Source: Urophycis tenuis (taxonomy: Eukaryota > Chordata > Actinopteri > Gadiformes > Phycidae). From it: a stretch of DNA of 64,000 nt. A program made the position numbers and the translations under genes. This document shows, piece after piece, positions 43,329-56,495 of this stretch. The notes under the pieces are model-generated. The model was given only the letters and a program-made list of their open reading frames with translations. It did no database searches and had not been told where the DNA came from. Position 1 is the stretch's first letter. Each line of letters opens with the position of its first letter. The stretch lies in NCBI GenBank assembly GCA_036785325.1, contig JAXIVH010000037.1, forward strand, positions 3,466,689-3,530,688, given 5' to 3'.

Positions 43329-45402
43329 TTCGTTAGAGTTATCTCGATGACCCCCCCCACCTCATCCAACGACTCGGTAGTTGAATAGGGGATCAAAGGC
43401 AGTTGCACTCGCCAATATCTAGTCATCCGCAGCTCTCTTTTCCCATATTACCAAGAATGAAGTAAAACGAAATGGTTATCTGTCTTGTTGTGATATAACC
43501 GCTGATTTGGAGATATAGACTTGTTTTTCCTTTTCCCAAAGGTTTTCTTTGTTCCAAGATGGAGGTCAATCTAGTTTGATTGAAGGTACTTCCAATGCAT
43601 TGGTATATTTACTTATTTGAATAAAGACGAGTCACAGCTGGAGTGAGACTTTTCTTTTCCATTTCTATTTGAGTATAAACGTGCTATCGAAATATTAGGA
43701 CACGTCATCAGTAGTGGACCCTGGGATCATAGGGTGTTTCTGGCCATTGTCACTATACACCCTCACCCAAGGGAGGCCCCCCCGAGAGTGATCAATTCTC
43801 AAGGTGTGTCGTTTCCGAAATGGAATTGGTATTGGGTTTAAGCTTTTTCAAGGAGTGATCATTTGTTGAGGTAACGTCGAGGTAAGTAAAGGTAAGTAAA
43901 ACACTTTTTAGGATACATTGTTTTGGTTATGGAGAGGAGGGGGCACATACTTACCCCCTGACCAGCACAAACCAGTTGTTAACACCGCTAGGTAGCCCTG
44001 GTTTGGCCAATCAGGGCCGGAGCTTGGTTCTTGTCCTCTGTTGGGTCCAGATGAACTAGCAGAAAACTGGGGTCACGAAGGACCGAGGCCAGCCGTGACA
44101 AAGCACTGCCTCCACGGTCCCCCAATGCAGCTATCCTCAGCGATGGGTGTCCAGACCTAGGAAAGACCAAGACCAGCCCCGACCAGCGGTGCCTTCCCAG
44201 TCGGTCCCAGGGTAGGAAAGGCCAAGGCCAGCCGCGACTAAGCACTGCCTCCCTGGCCCCTCCAGGACCCCATGCCGAACAGCCTGTTAATAACAATTCC
44301 TGTGCCCCATACACCGCGCGACTACAGAGATTGTGTAGGAAGTTGACCTTAGAGAAGACTCAATGGCTTACTTTCCTCACCCAAAACAACAATTTCTTGG
44401 GGTAGTCTATTCTCGCCGTAGGTACTTCGGTAATGGTTTTTTTTGTGAAAAGTTTTCCGGATGAAATGCATGCTGGGTAATTGTCTTCTTCCTCCAATAT
44501 GTCAAGTGTAGGTTAAGGTTAGGGTAGATTTAGGGGTAGAGTTAGCAGTTAACCTTAACGTTAGGTTTGAAGTAAATGGGAGGGGTTGCGGTTAGGGTTA
44601 AGGTTAGGGCTGAGGTTAGGGTTAGGTATAAGGTTACGGTTTAGGGTTAAGGTTAGGGTTAAGGTTAGGGTTACGGTTAGGGCTAAGGTTAGGGCTAAGG
44701 TTACAGTAAGGGTTAGGGTTAGCGTTACGGTTAGGGTAAGGTTAGGGTTAGGGTTAGAGGTTAGGGGTTAGGGGTTAGGGTTAAGATGAGGGCTGAGGTT
44801 AGGGTTAAGGTTAGGGCTGAGGTTAGGGTTAGGTTTAAGGTTAGGGATAAGGATAGGGTTGGGGTTACGGCTGAGATTGGGGTTAAGGTTAGGGTTGAGG
44901 TTAGGGTTAGTGTTATGGATAAGGTTAGGTTAAGTGTTAGGGCCAAGGTTAGGGTTAAGGTTATGGTTAAGATTAGGGTTAGGGCTAGAATTAGGGTTAG
45001 GGCTAAGGTTAGGGTTAGGGTTATGGCTGAGGTTAGGGTTAAGGTTAGGTTTGAGGTTAGTGTTAAGGTTAGGGCCAAGGTTAGGGTTAGGGTTAAGGTT
45101 AGGGTTAGGGCTAAGGTAAGGGTTAGGGTTATGGCTGAGGCTAGGGTTAGGGCTAAAGTTAGGGTAAAGGTTAGAGTTAGGGTTAGCGTTAGAGTTAGGG
45201 TAGGGTTAGTGTTGGAGGTTAGGGTAGGCTTAGGGTTAGAGTTAGAGTAGGGGTTAGGGTTAGAGTTAGAGTAGGGGTTAGGGTTAGTGTTAAGGCTAAG
45301 GTTAGGGGTTGAGGTTAGTGTTAAGATTAGGGCCAAGGTAAGGGTTAGTGTTAGGGTTGAGTTAGGGTTAGGGCTAAGGTTAGGCCTATGGTTAGGGTTG
45401 GG
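43329..45402 (+). repeat. Macrosatellite unit U17 (S class)
   Basis: Core A with CTTTTTCAAGG; tract 44510-45402 with TTAGGGTAAAGG. Counterpart of U23. Confidence 0.93.
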
Positions 45403-48165
45403 TTCGTTAGAGTTATCTCGATGACCCCCCCCACCTCATCCAACGACTCGGTAGTTGAATAGGGGATCAAAGGCAGTTGCACTCGCCAATATCTAGTCAT
45501 CCGCAGCTCTCTTTTCCCATATTACCAAGAATGAAGTAAAACGAAATGGTTATCTGTCTTGTTGTGATATAACCGCTGATTTGGAGATATAGACTTGTTT
45601 TTCCTTCTCCCAAAGGTTTTCTTTGTTCCAAGATGAAGGTCAATCTTGTTTGATTGAAGGTACTTCCAATGCATTGGTATATTTACTTATTTGAATAAAG
45701 ACGAGTCACAGCTGGAGTGAGACTTTTCTATTCAATTTCTATTTGAGTATAAACGTGCTATCGAAATATTAGGACACGTCATCAGTAGTGGACCCTGGGA
45801 TCATAGGGTGTTTCTGGCCATTGTCACTATACACCCTCACCCAAGGGAGGCCCCCCCGAGAGTGATCAATTCTCAAGGTGTGTCGTTTCCGAAATGGAAT
45901 TGGTATTGGGTTTAAGCTTTTTTAGGAGTGATCATTTGTTGAGGTAACGTTGAGGTAAGTAAAGGTAAGTAAAACACTTTTTAGGATACATTGTTTTGGT
46001 TATGGAGAGGAGGGGGCACATACTTACCCCCTGACCAGCACAAACCAGTTGTTAACACCGCTAGGTAGCCCTGGTTTGGCCAATCAGGGCCGGAGCTTGG
46101 TTCTTGTCCTCTGTTGGGTCCAGATGAACTAGCAGAAAACTGGGGTCACGAAGGACCGAGGCCAGCCGTGACAAAGCACTGCCTCCACGGTCCCCCAATG
46201 CAGCTATCCTCAGCGATGGGTGTCCAGACCTAGGAAAGACCAAGACCAGCCCCGACCAGCGGTGCCTTCCCAGTCGGTCCCAGGGTAGGAAAGGCCAAGG
46301 CCAGCCGCGACTAAGCACTGCCTCCCTGGCCCCTCCAGGACCCCATGCCGAACAGCCTGTTAATAACAATTCCTGTGCCCCATACACCGCGCGACTACAG
46401 AGATTGTGTAGGAAGTTGACCTTAGAGAAGACTCAATGGCTTACTTTCCTCACCCAAAACAACAATTTCTTGGGGTAGTCTATTCTCGCCGTAGGTACTT
46501 CGGTAATGGGTTTTTTTGTGAAAAGTTTTCCGGATGAAATGCATGCTGGGTAATTGTCTTCTTCCTCCAATATGTCAAGTGTAGGTTAAGGTTAGGGTAG
46601 ATTTAGGGGTAGAGTTAGCAGTTAACCTTAACGTTAGGTTTGAAGTAAATGGGAGGGGTTGCGGTTAGGGTTAAGGTTAGGGCTGAGGTTAGGGTTAGGT
46701 ATAAGGTTACGGTTTAGGGTTAAGGTTAGGGTTAAGGTTAGGGTTACGGTTAGGGCTAAGGTTAGAGTAAGGGTTAGGGTTAGCGTTACGGTTAGGGTAA
46801 GGTTAGGGTTAGGGTTAGAGGTTAGGGGTTAGGGGTTAGGGTTAAGATGAGGGCTGAGGTTAGGGTTAAGGTTAGGGCTGAGGTTAGGGTTAGGTTTAAG
46901 GTTAGGGATAAGGTTAGGGTTGGGGTTACGGCTGAGATTGGGGTTAAGGTTAGGGTTGAGGTTAGGGTTAGTGTTATGGATAAGGTTAGGTTAAGTGTTA
47001 GGGCCAAGGTTAGGGTTAAGGTTATGGTTAAGATTAGGGTTAGGGCTAGAATTAGGGTTAGGGCTAAGGTTAGGGTTAGGGTTATGGCTGAGGTTAGGGT
47101 TAAGGTTAGGTTTGAGGTTAGTGTTAAGGTAAGGGCCAAGGTTAGGGTTAGGGTTAAGGTTAGGGTTAGGGCTAAGGTTAGGGTTAGGGTTATGGCTGAG
47201 GCTAGGGTTAGGGCTAAAGTTAGGGCAAAGGTTAGAGTTAGGGTTAGCGTTAGAGTTAGGGTAGGGTTAGTGTTGGAGGTTAGGGTAGGCTTAGGGTTAG
47301 AGTTAGAGTAGGGGTTAGGGTTAGAGTTAGAGTAGGGGTTAGGGTTAGTGTTAAGGCTAAGGTTAGGGGTTGAGGTTAGTGTTAAGATTAGGGCCAAGGT
47401 AAGGGTTAGTGTTAGGGTTGAGTTAGGGTTAGGGCTAAGGTTAGGCCTATGGTTAGGGTTGGGGTTGAGGTTATCCCTAGGGTTAGAGTTAGAGCTAGAG
47501 ATTGAGTAAGGTAGAGTCAAGGTGAGACAGTCTGTACGGACTGAACTCACCCCCGCCGGATCGGGCTAGTACACTCTATCTCCCACAACTCCCTCATTTC
47601 CATGAGGGAAGACAGGGGAGAAGAGATGGGAGGAGTATATATATTTAATATATTTTTTTTTAGTAAATAAATACATCGAGAGACTCACAGCTGGAGTGGG
47701 TTTTAATCTTTGTATTCAAGGTTGTTCCTCCTCTTTTGATTCCTCGCTGGTGGTGCGTCGTCTCCACCTAGTGGTCGTTTTGTGAAGAAGAGTTATAGAA
47801 ATAGAAATAGAAATACTCTATTGTTCCCAGGTTGGGAAATTGCATTAATAGGTAAGTAATAATAATAATAATAGGTAATTGCAATAGTTGGTAAGGTAAT
47901 CTATATTTAATTTATTTATTTATATTTGTATATTTATTTAGTCTATTTATTTATTCATTTTTGTTTATTTATTTATTTAGATAAAGAGGATCACAGCTGG
48001 AGTGAGTTTTTAGTCTTTGTGTTAAAGGCTGGTTGCCTTCTTTTGATTCTTCAGTGGTGGTCCATCGCCTCCATCTAGTGGTCGTTTTGTGAATAACAGT
48101 TGGTAAGGTAATATAAATGGGTTGTGTAGAGAGCCCGTTCTTTCGATGGCCCTGGCTCGGTTAGG
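45403..48165 (+). repeat. Macrosatellite unit U18 (L class), last unit of HOR copy 1
   Basis: Core B; tract 46583-47505 of the GGATAAGGTTAGGG type with the 12-bp deletion also seen in U15, U21 and U24. L tail with the short TAA allele. Confidence 0.93.
47532..47632 (+). repeat. 101-bp L-specific segment (U18)
   Basis: Subtype CTCCCACAACT, the second allele of the segment; found with the short TAA allele except in U19. Confidence 0.85.
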
Positions 48166-50949
48166 TTCGTTAGAGTTATCTCGATGACCCCCCCCACCTC
48201 ATCCAACGACTCGGTAGTTGAATAGGGGATCAAAGGCAGTTGCACTCGCCAATATCTAGTCATCCGCAGCTCTCTTTTCCCATATTACCAAGAATGAAGT
48301 AAAACGAAATGGTTATCTGTCTTGTTGTGATATAACCGCTGATTTGGAGATATAGACTTGTTTTTCCTTTTCCCAAAGGTTTTCTTTGTTCCAAGATGAA
48401 GGTCAATCTTGTTTGATTGAAGGTACTTCCAATGCATTGGTATATTTACTTATTTGAATAAAGACGAGTCACAGCTGGAGTGAGACTTTTCTATTCAATT
48501 TCTATTTGAGTATAAACGTGCTATCGAAATATTAGGACACGTCATCAGTAGTGGACCCTGGGATCATAGGGTGTTTCTGGCCATTGTCACTATACACCCT
48601 CACCCAAGGGAGGCCCCCCCGAGAGTGATCAATTCTCAAGGTGTGTCGTTTCCGAAATGGAATTGGTATTGGGTTTAAGCTTTTTTAGGAGTGATCATTT
48701 GTTGAGGTAACGTTGAGGTAAGTAAAGGTAAGTAAAACACTTTTTAGGATACATTGTTTTGGTTATGGAGAGGAGGGGGCACATACTTACCCCCTGACCA
48801 GCACAAACCAGTTGTTAACACCGCTAGGTAGCCCTGGTTTGGCCAATCAGGGCCGGAGCTTGGTTCTTGTCCTCTGTTGGGTCCAGATGAACTAGCAGAA
48901 AACTGGGGTCACGAAGGACCGAGGCCAGCCGTGACAAAGCACTGCCTCCACGGTCCCCCAATGCAGCTATCCTCAGCGATGGGTGTCCAGACCTAGGAAA
49001 GACCAAGACCAGCCCCGACCAGCGGTGCCTTCCCAGTCGGTCCCAGGGTAGGAAAGGCCAAGGCCAGCCGCGACTAAGCACTGCCTCCCTGGCCCCTCCA
49101 GGACCCCATGCCGAACAGCCTGTTAATAACAATTCCTGTGCCCCATACACCGCGCGACTACAGAGATTGTGTAGGAAGTTGACCTTAGAGAAGACTCAAT
49201 GGCTTACTTTCCTCACCCAAAACAACAATTTCTTGGGGTAGTCTATTCTCGCCGTAGGTACTTCGGTAATGGGTTTTTTTGTGAAAAGTTTTCCGGATGA
49301 AATGCATGCTGGGTAATTGTCTTCTTCCTCCAATATGTCAAGTGTAGGTTAAGGTTAGGGTAGATTTAGGGGTAGAGTTAGCAGTTAACCTTAACGTTAG
49401 GTTTGAAGTAAATGGGAGGGATTGCGGTTAGGGTTAAGGTTAGGGCTGAGGTTAGGGTTAGGTATAAGGTTACGGTTTAGGGTTAAGGTTAGGGTTAAGG
49501 TTAGGGTTACGGTTAGGGCTAAGGTTAGGGCTAAGGTTAGAGTAAGGGTTAGGGTTAGCGTTACGGTTAGGGTAAGGTTAGGGTTAGGGTTAGAGGTTAG
49601 GGGTTAGGGGTTAGGGTTAAGATGAGGGCTGAGGTTAGGGTTAAGGTTAGGGCTGAGGTTAGGGTTAGGTTTAAGGTTAGGGATAAGGTTAGGGTTGGGG
49701 TTACGGCTGAGATTGGGGTTAAGGTTAGGGTTGAGGTTAGGGTTAGTGTTATGGATAAGGTTAGGTTAAGTGTTAGGGCCAAGGTTAGGGTTAAGGTTAT
49801 GGTTAAGATTAGGGTTAGGGCTAGAATTAGGGTTAGGGCTAAGGTTAGGGTTAGGGTTATGGCTGAGGTTAGGGTTAAGGTTAGGTTTGAGGTTAGTGTT
49901 AAGGTAAGGGCCAAGGTTAGGGTTAGGGTTAAGGTTAGGGTTAGGGCTAAGGTTAGGGTTAGGGTTATGGCTGAGGCTAGGGTTAGGGCTAAAGTTAGGG
50001 CAAAGGTTAGAGTTAGGGTTAGCGTTAGAGTTAGGGTAGGGTTAGTGTTGGAGGTTAGGGTAGGCTTAGGGTTAGAGTTAGAGTAGGGGTTAGGGTTAGA
50101 GTTAGAGTAGGGGTTAGGGTTAGTGTTAAGGCTAAGGTTAGGGGTTGAGGTTAGTGTTAAGATTAGGGCCAAGGTAAGGGTTAGTGTTAGGGTTGAGTTA
50201 GGGTTAGGGCTAAGGTTAGGCCTATGGTTAGGGTTGGGGTTGAGGTTATCCCTAGGGTTAGAGTTAGAGCTAGAGATTGAGTAAGGTAGAGTCAAGGTGA
50301 GACAGTCTGTACGGACTGAACTCACCCCCGCCGGATCGGGCTAGTACACTCTATCTCCCACAACTCCCTCATTTCCATGAGGGAAGACAGGGGAGAAGAG
50401 ATGGGAGGAGTATATATATTTAATATATTTTTTTTTAGTAAATAAATACATCGAGAGACTCACAGCTGGAGTGGGTTTTAATCTTTGTATTCAAGGTTGT
50501 TCCTCCTCTTTTGATTCCTCGCTGGTGGTGCGTCGTCTCCACCTAGTGGTCGTTTTGTGAAGAAGAGTTATAGAAATAGAAATAGAAATACTCTATTGTT
50601 CCCAGGTTGGGAAATTGCATTAATAGGTAAGTAATAATAATAATAACAATAATAATAGGTAATTGCAATAGTTGGTAAGGTAATCTATATTTGATTTATT
50701 TATTTATATTTGTATATTTATTTAGTCTATTTATTTATTCATTTTTGTTTATTTATTTATTTAGATAAAGAGGATCACAGCTGGAGTGAGTTTTTAGTCT
50801 TTGTGTTAAAGGCTGGTTGCCTTCTTTTGATTCTTCAGTGGTGGTCCATCGCCTCCATCTAGTGGTCGTTTTGTGAATAACAGTTGGTAAGGTAATATAA
50901 ATGGGTTGTGTAGAGAGCCCGTTCTTTCGATGGCCCTGGCTCGGTTAGG
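48166..50949 (+). repeat. Macrosatellite unit U19 (L class), first unit of HOR copy 2, mosaic tail
   Basis: Core B with CCTTTTCCC; tract 49346-50280 of the GGATAAGGTTAGGG type; private GGGAGGGATTGCGG near 49417. The tail combines the CTCCCACAACT allele of U18/U21/U24 with the long TAA and TTGATTT alleles of U13/U14/U20, so a crossover or conversion lies within the tail. Confidence 0.93.
50307..50407 (+). repeat. 101-bp L-specific segment (U19)
   Basis: Subtype CTCCCACAACT joined to a long-TAA tail; the switch point lies between about 50363 and 50640. Confidence 0.85.
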
Positions 50950-53732
50950 TTCGTTAGAGTTATCTCGATGACCCCCCCCACCTCATCCAACGACTCGGTA
51001 GTTGAATAGGGGATCAAAGGCAGTTGCACTCGCCAATATCTAGTCATCCGCAGCTCTCTTTTCCCATATTACCAAGAATGAAGTAAAACGAAATGGTTAT
51101 CTGTCTTGTTGTGATATAACCGCTGATTTGGAGATATAGACTTGTTTTTCCTTTTCCCAAAGGTTTTCTTTGTTCCAAGATGGAGGTCAATCTAGTTTGA
51201 TTGAAGGTACTTCCAATGCATTGGTATATTTACTTATTTGAATAAAGACGAGTCACAGCTGGAGTGAGACTTTTCTTTTCCATTTCTATTTGAGTATAAA
51301 CGTGCTATCGAAATATTAGGACACGTCATCAGTAGTGGACCCTGGGATCATAGGGTGTTTCTGGCCATTGTCACTATACACCCTCACCCAAGGGAGGCCC
51401 CCCCGAGAGTGATCAATTCTCAAGGTGTGTCGTTTCCGAAATGGAATTGGTATTGGGTTTAAGCTTTTTTAGGAGTGATCATTTGTTGAGGTAACGTCGA
51501 GGTAAGTAAAGGTAAGTAAAACACTTTTTAGGATACATTGTTTTGGTTATGGAGAGGAGGGGGCACATACTTACCCCCTGACCAGCACAAACCAGTTGTT
51601 AACACCGCTAGGTAGCCCTGGTTTGGCCAATCAGGGCCGGAGCTTGGTTCTTGTCCTCTGTTGGGTCCAGATGAACTAGCAGAAAACTGGGGTCACGAAG
51701 GACCGAGGCCAGCCGTGACAAAGCACTGCCTCCACGGTCCCCCAATGCAGCTATCCTCAGCGATGGGTGTCCAGACCTAGGAAAGACCAAGACCAGCTCG
51801 ACCAGCGGTGCCTTCCCAGTCGGTCCCAGGGTAGGAAAGGCCAAGGCCAGCCGCGACTAAGCACTGCCTCCCTGGCCCCTCCAGGACCCCATGCCGAACA
51901 GCCTGTTAATAACAATTCCTGTGCCCCATACACCGCGCGACTACAGAGATTGTGTAGGAAGTTGACCTTAGAGAAGACTCAATGGCTTACTTTCCTCACC
52001 CAAAACAACAATTTCTTGGGGTAGTCTATTCTCGCCGTAGGTACTTTGGTAATGGTTTTTTTTGTGAAAAGTTTTCCGGATGAAATGCATGCTGGGTAAT
52101 TGTCTTCTTCCTCCAATATGTCAAGTGTAGGTTAAGGTTAGGGTAGATTTAGGGGTAGAGTTAGCAGTTAACCTTAACGTTAGGTTTGAAGTAAATGGGA
52201 GGGGTTACGGTTAGGGTTAAGGTTAGGGCTGAGGTTAGGGTTAGGTATAAGGTTACGGTTTAGGGTTAAGGTTAGGGTTAAGGTTAGGGTTACGGTTAGG
52301 GCTAAGGTTAGGGCTAAGGTTAGAGTAAGGGTTAGGGTTAGCGTTACGGTTAGGGTAAGGTTAGGGTTAGGGTTAGAGGTTAGGGGTTAGGGGTTAGGGT
52401 TAAGATGAGGGCTGAGGTTAGGGTTAAGGTTAGGGCTGAGGTTAGGGTTAGGTTTAAGGTTAGGGATAAGGATAGGGTTGGGGTTACGGCTGAGATTGGG
52501 GTTAAGGTTAGGGTTGAGGTTAGGGTTAGTGTTATGGATAAGTTTAGGTTAAGTGTTAGGGCCAAGGTTAGGGTTAAGGTTATGGTTAAGATTAGGGTTA
52601 GGGCTAGAATTAGGGTTAGGGCTAAGGTTAGGGTTAGGGTTATGGCTGAGGTTAGGGTTAAGGTTAGGTTTGAGGTTAGTGTTAAGGTTAGGGCCAAGGT
52701 TAGGGTTAGGGTTAAGGTTAGGGTTAGGGCTAAGGTAAGGGTTAGGGTTATGGCTGAGGCTAGGGTTAGGGCTAAAGTTAGGGCAAAGGTTAGAGTTAGG
52801 GTTAGCGTTAGAGTTAGGGTAGGGTTAGTGTTGGAGGTTAGGGTAGGCTTAGGGTTAGAGTTAGAGTAGGGGTTAGGGTTAGAGTTAGAGTAGGGGTTAG
52901 GGTTAGTGTTAAGGCTAAGGTTAGGGGTTGAGGTTAGTGTTAAGATTAGGGCCAAGGTAAGGGTTAGTGTTAGGGTTGAGTTAGGGTTAGGGCTAAGGTT
53001 AGGCCTATGGTTAGGGTTGGGGTTGAGGTTATCCCTAGGGTTAGAGTTAGAGCTAGAGATTGAGTAAGGTAGAGTCAAGGTGAGACAGTCTGTACGGACT
53101 GAACTCACCCCCGCCGGATCGGGCTAGTACACTCTATCTCCCCCAACTCCCTCATTTCCATGAGGGAAGACAGGGGAGAAGAGATGGGAGGAGTATATAT
53201 ATTTAATATATATTTTTTTAGTTAATAAATACATCGAGAGACTCACAGCTGGAGTGGGTTTTAATCTTTGTATTCAAGGTTGTTCCTCCTCTTTTGATTC
53301 CTCGCTGGTGGTGCGTCATCTCCACCTAGTGGTCGTTTTGTGAAGAAGAGTTATAGAAATAGAAATAGAAATACTCTATTGTTCCCAGGTTGGGAAATTG
53401 CATTAATAGGTAAGTAATAATAATAATAACAATAATAATAGGTAATTGCAATAGTTGGTAAGGTAATCTATATTTGATTTATTTATTTATATTTGTATAT
53501 TTATTTAGTCTATTTATTTATTCATTTTTGTTTATTTATTTATTTAGATAAAGAGGATCACAGCTGGAGTGAGTTTTTAGTCTTTGTGTTAAAGGCTGGT
53601 TGCCTTCTTTTGATTCTTCAGTGGTGGTCCATCGCCTCCATCTAGTGGTCGTTTTGTGAATAACAGTTGGTAAGGTAATATAAATGGGTTGTGTAGAGAG
53701 CCCGTTCTTTCGATGGCCCTGGCTCGGTTAGG
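50950..53732 (+). repeat. Macrosatellite unit U20 (L class)
   Basis: Partner of U14 (shares GTACTTTGGTAATGG and GATAAGTTTAGG; tract 52129-53063). It carries a 1-bp deletion plus substitution, GACCAGCTCGACC near 51793 where all other units have GACCAGCCCCGACC. This breaks the recurrent minus-strand 108-codon ORF. Confidence 0.93.
53090..53190 (+). repeat. 101-bp L-specific segment (U20)
   Basis: Subtype CTCCCCCAACT, as in its partner U14. Confidence 0.85.
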
Positions 53733-56495
53733 TTCGTTAGAGTTATCTCGATGACCCCCCCCACCTCATCCAACGACTCGGTAGTTGAATAGGGGATCAA
53801 AGGCAGTTGCACTCGCCAATATCTAGTCATCCGCAGCTCTCTTTTCCCATATTACCAAGAATGAAGTAAAACGAAATGGTTATCTGTCTTGTTGTGATAT
53901 AACCGCTGATTTGGAGATATAGACTTGTTTTTCCTTTTCCCAAAGGTTTTCTTTGTTCCAAGATGAAGGTCAATCTAGTTTGATTGAAGGTACTTCCAAT
54001 GCATTGGTATATTTACTTATTTGAATAAAGACGAGTCACAGCTGGAGTGAGACTTTTCTTTTCCATTTCTATTTGAGTATAAACGTGCTATCGAAATATT
54101 AGGACACGTCATCAGTAGTGGACCCTGGGATCATAGGGTGTTTCTGGCCATTGTCACTATACACCCTCACCCAAGGGAGGCCCCCCCGAGAGTGATCAAT
54201 TCTCAAGGTGTGTCGTTTCCGAAATGGAATTGGTATTGGGTTTAAGCTTTTTTAGGAGTGATCATTTGTTGAGGTAACGTTGAGGTAAGTAAAGGTAAGT
54301 AAAACACTTTTTAGGATACATTGTTTTGGTTATGGAGAGGAGGGGGCACATACTTACCCCCTGACCAGCACAAACCAGTTGTTAACACCGCTAGGTAGCC
54401 CTGGTTTGGCCAATCAGGGCCGGAGCTTGGTTCTTGTCCTCTGTTGGGTCCAGATGAACTAGCAGAAAACTGGGGTCACGAAGGACCGAGGCCAGCCGTG
54501 ACAAAGCACTGCCTCCACGGTCCCCCAATGCAGCTATCCTCAGCGATGGGTGTCCAGACCTAGGAAAGACCAAGACCAGCCCCGACCAGCGGTGCCTTCC
54601 CAGTCGGTCCCAGGGTAGGAAAGGCCAAGGCCAGCCGCGACTAAGCACTGCCTCCCTGGCCCCTCCAGGACCCCATGCCGAACAGCCTGTTAATAACAAT
54701 TCCTGTGCCCCATACACCGCGCGACTACAGAGATTGTGTAGGAAGTTGACCTTAGAGAAGACTCAATGGCTTACTTTCCTCACCCAAAACAACAATTTCT
54801 TGGGGTAGTCTATTCTCGCCGTAGGTACTTCGGTAATGGGTTTTTTTGTGAAAAGTTTTCCGGATGAAATGCATGCTGGGTAATTGTCTTCTTCCTCCAA
54901 TATGTCAAGTGTAGGTTAAGGTTAGGGTAGATTTAGGGGTAGAGTTAGCAGTTAACCTTAACGTTAGGTTTGAAGTAAATGGGAGGGGTTGCGGTTAGGG
55001 TTAAGGTTAGGGCTGAGGTTAGGGTTAGGTATAAGGTTACGGTTTAGGGTTAAGGTTAGGGTTAAGGTTAGGGTTACGGTTAGGGCTAAGGTTAGAGTAA
55101 GGGTTAGGGTTAGCGTTACGGTTAGGGTAAGGTTAGGGTTAGGGTTAGAGGTTAGGGGTTAGGGGTTAGGGTTAAGATGAGGGCTGAGGTTAGGGTTAAG
55201 GTTAGGGCTGAGGTTAGGGTTAGGTTTAAGGTTAGGGATAAGGTTAGGGTTGGGGTTACGGCTGAGATTGGGGTTAAGGTTAGGGTTGAGGTTAGGGTTA
55301 GTGTTATGGATAAGGTTAGGTTAAGTGTTAGGGCCAAGGTTAGGGTTAAGGTTATGGTTAAGATTAGGGTTAGGGCTAGAATTAGGGTTAGGGCTAAGGT
55401 TAGGGTTAGGGTTATGGCTGAGGTTAGGGTTAAGGTTAGGTTTGAGGTTAGTGTTAAGGTAAGGGCCAAGGTTAGGGTTAGGGTTAAGGTTAGGGTTAGG
55501 GCTAAGGTTAGGGTTAGGGTTATGGCTGAGGCTAGGGTTAGGGCTAAAGTTAGGGCAAAGGTTAGAGTTAGGGTTAGCGTTAGAGTTAGGGTAGGGTTAG
55601 TGTTGGAGGTTAGGGTAGGCTTAGGGTTAGAGTTAGAGTAGGGGTTAGGGTTAGAGTTAGAGTAGGGGTTAGGGTTAGTGTTAAGGCTAAGGTTAGGGGT
55701 TGAGGTTAGTGTTAAGATTAGGGCCAAGGTAAGGGTTAGTGTTAGGGTTGAGTTAGGGTTAGGGCTAAGGTTAGGCCTATGGTTAGGGTTGGGGTTGAGG
55801 TTATCCCTAGGGTTAGAGTTAGAGCTAGAGATTGAGTAAGGTAGAGTCAAGGTGAGACAGTCTGTACGGACTGAACTCACCCCCGCCGGATCGGGCTAGT
55901 ACACTCTATCTCCCACAACTCCCTCATTTCCATGAGGGAAGACAGGGGAGAAGAGATGGGAGGAGTATATATATTTAATATATTTTTTTTTAGTAAATAA
56001 ATACATCGAGAGACTCACAGCTGGAGTGGGTTTTAATCTTTGTATTCAAGGTTGTTCCTCCTCTTTTGATTCCTCGCTGGTGGTGCGTCGTCTCCACCTA
56101 GTGGTCGTTTTGTGAAGAAGAGTTATAGAAATAGAAATAGAAATACTCTATTGTTCCCAGGTTGGGAAATTGCATTAATAGGTAAGTAATAATAATAATA
56201 ATAGGTAATTGCAATAGTTGGTAAGGTAATCTATATTTAATTTATTTATTTATATTTGTATATTTATTTAGTCTATTTATTTATTCATTTTTGTTTATTT
56301 ATTTATTTAGATAAAGAGGATCACAGCTGGAGTGAGTTTTTAGTCTTTGTGTTAAAGGCTGGTTGCCTTCTTTTGATTCTTCAGTGGTGGTCCATCGCCT
56401 CCATCTAGTGGTCGTTTTGTGAATAACAGTTGGTAAGGTAATATAAATGGGTTGTGTAGAGAGCCCGTTCTTTCGATGGCCCTGGCTCGGTTAGG
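53733..56495 (+). repeat. Macrosatellite unit U21 (L class)
   Basis: Mixed core as in U15; tract 54913-55835 with the 12-bp deletion. L tail with the short TAA allele, in contrast to the M tail of U15. Confidence 0.93.
55862..55962 (+). repeat. 101-bp L-specific segment (U21)
   Basis: Subtype CTCCCACAACT. Its presence here and absence from U15 accounts for the 101-bp step in the higher-order offset (15,741 to 15,842 bp). Confidence 0.85.
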
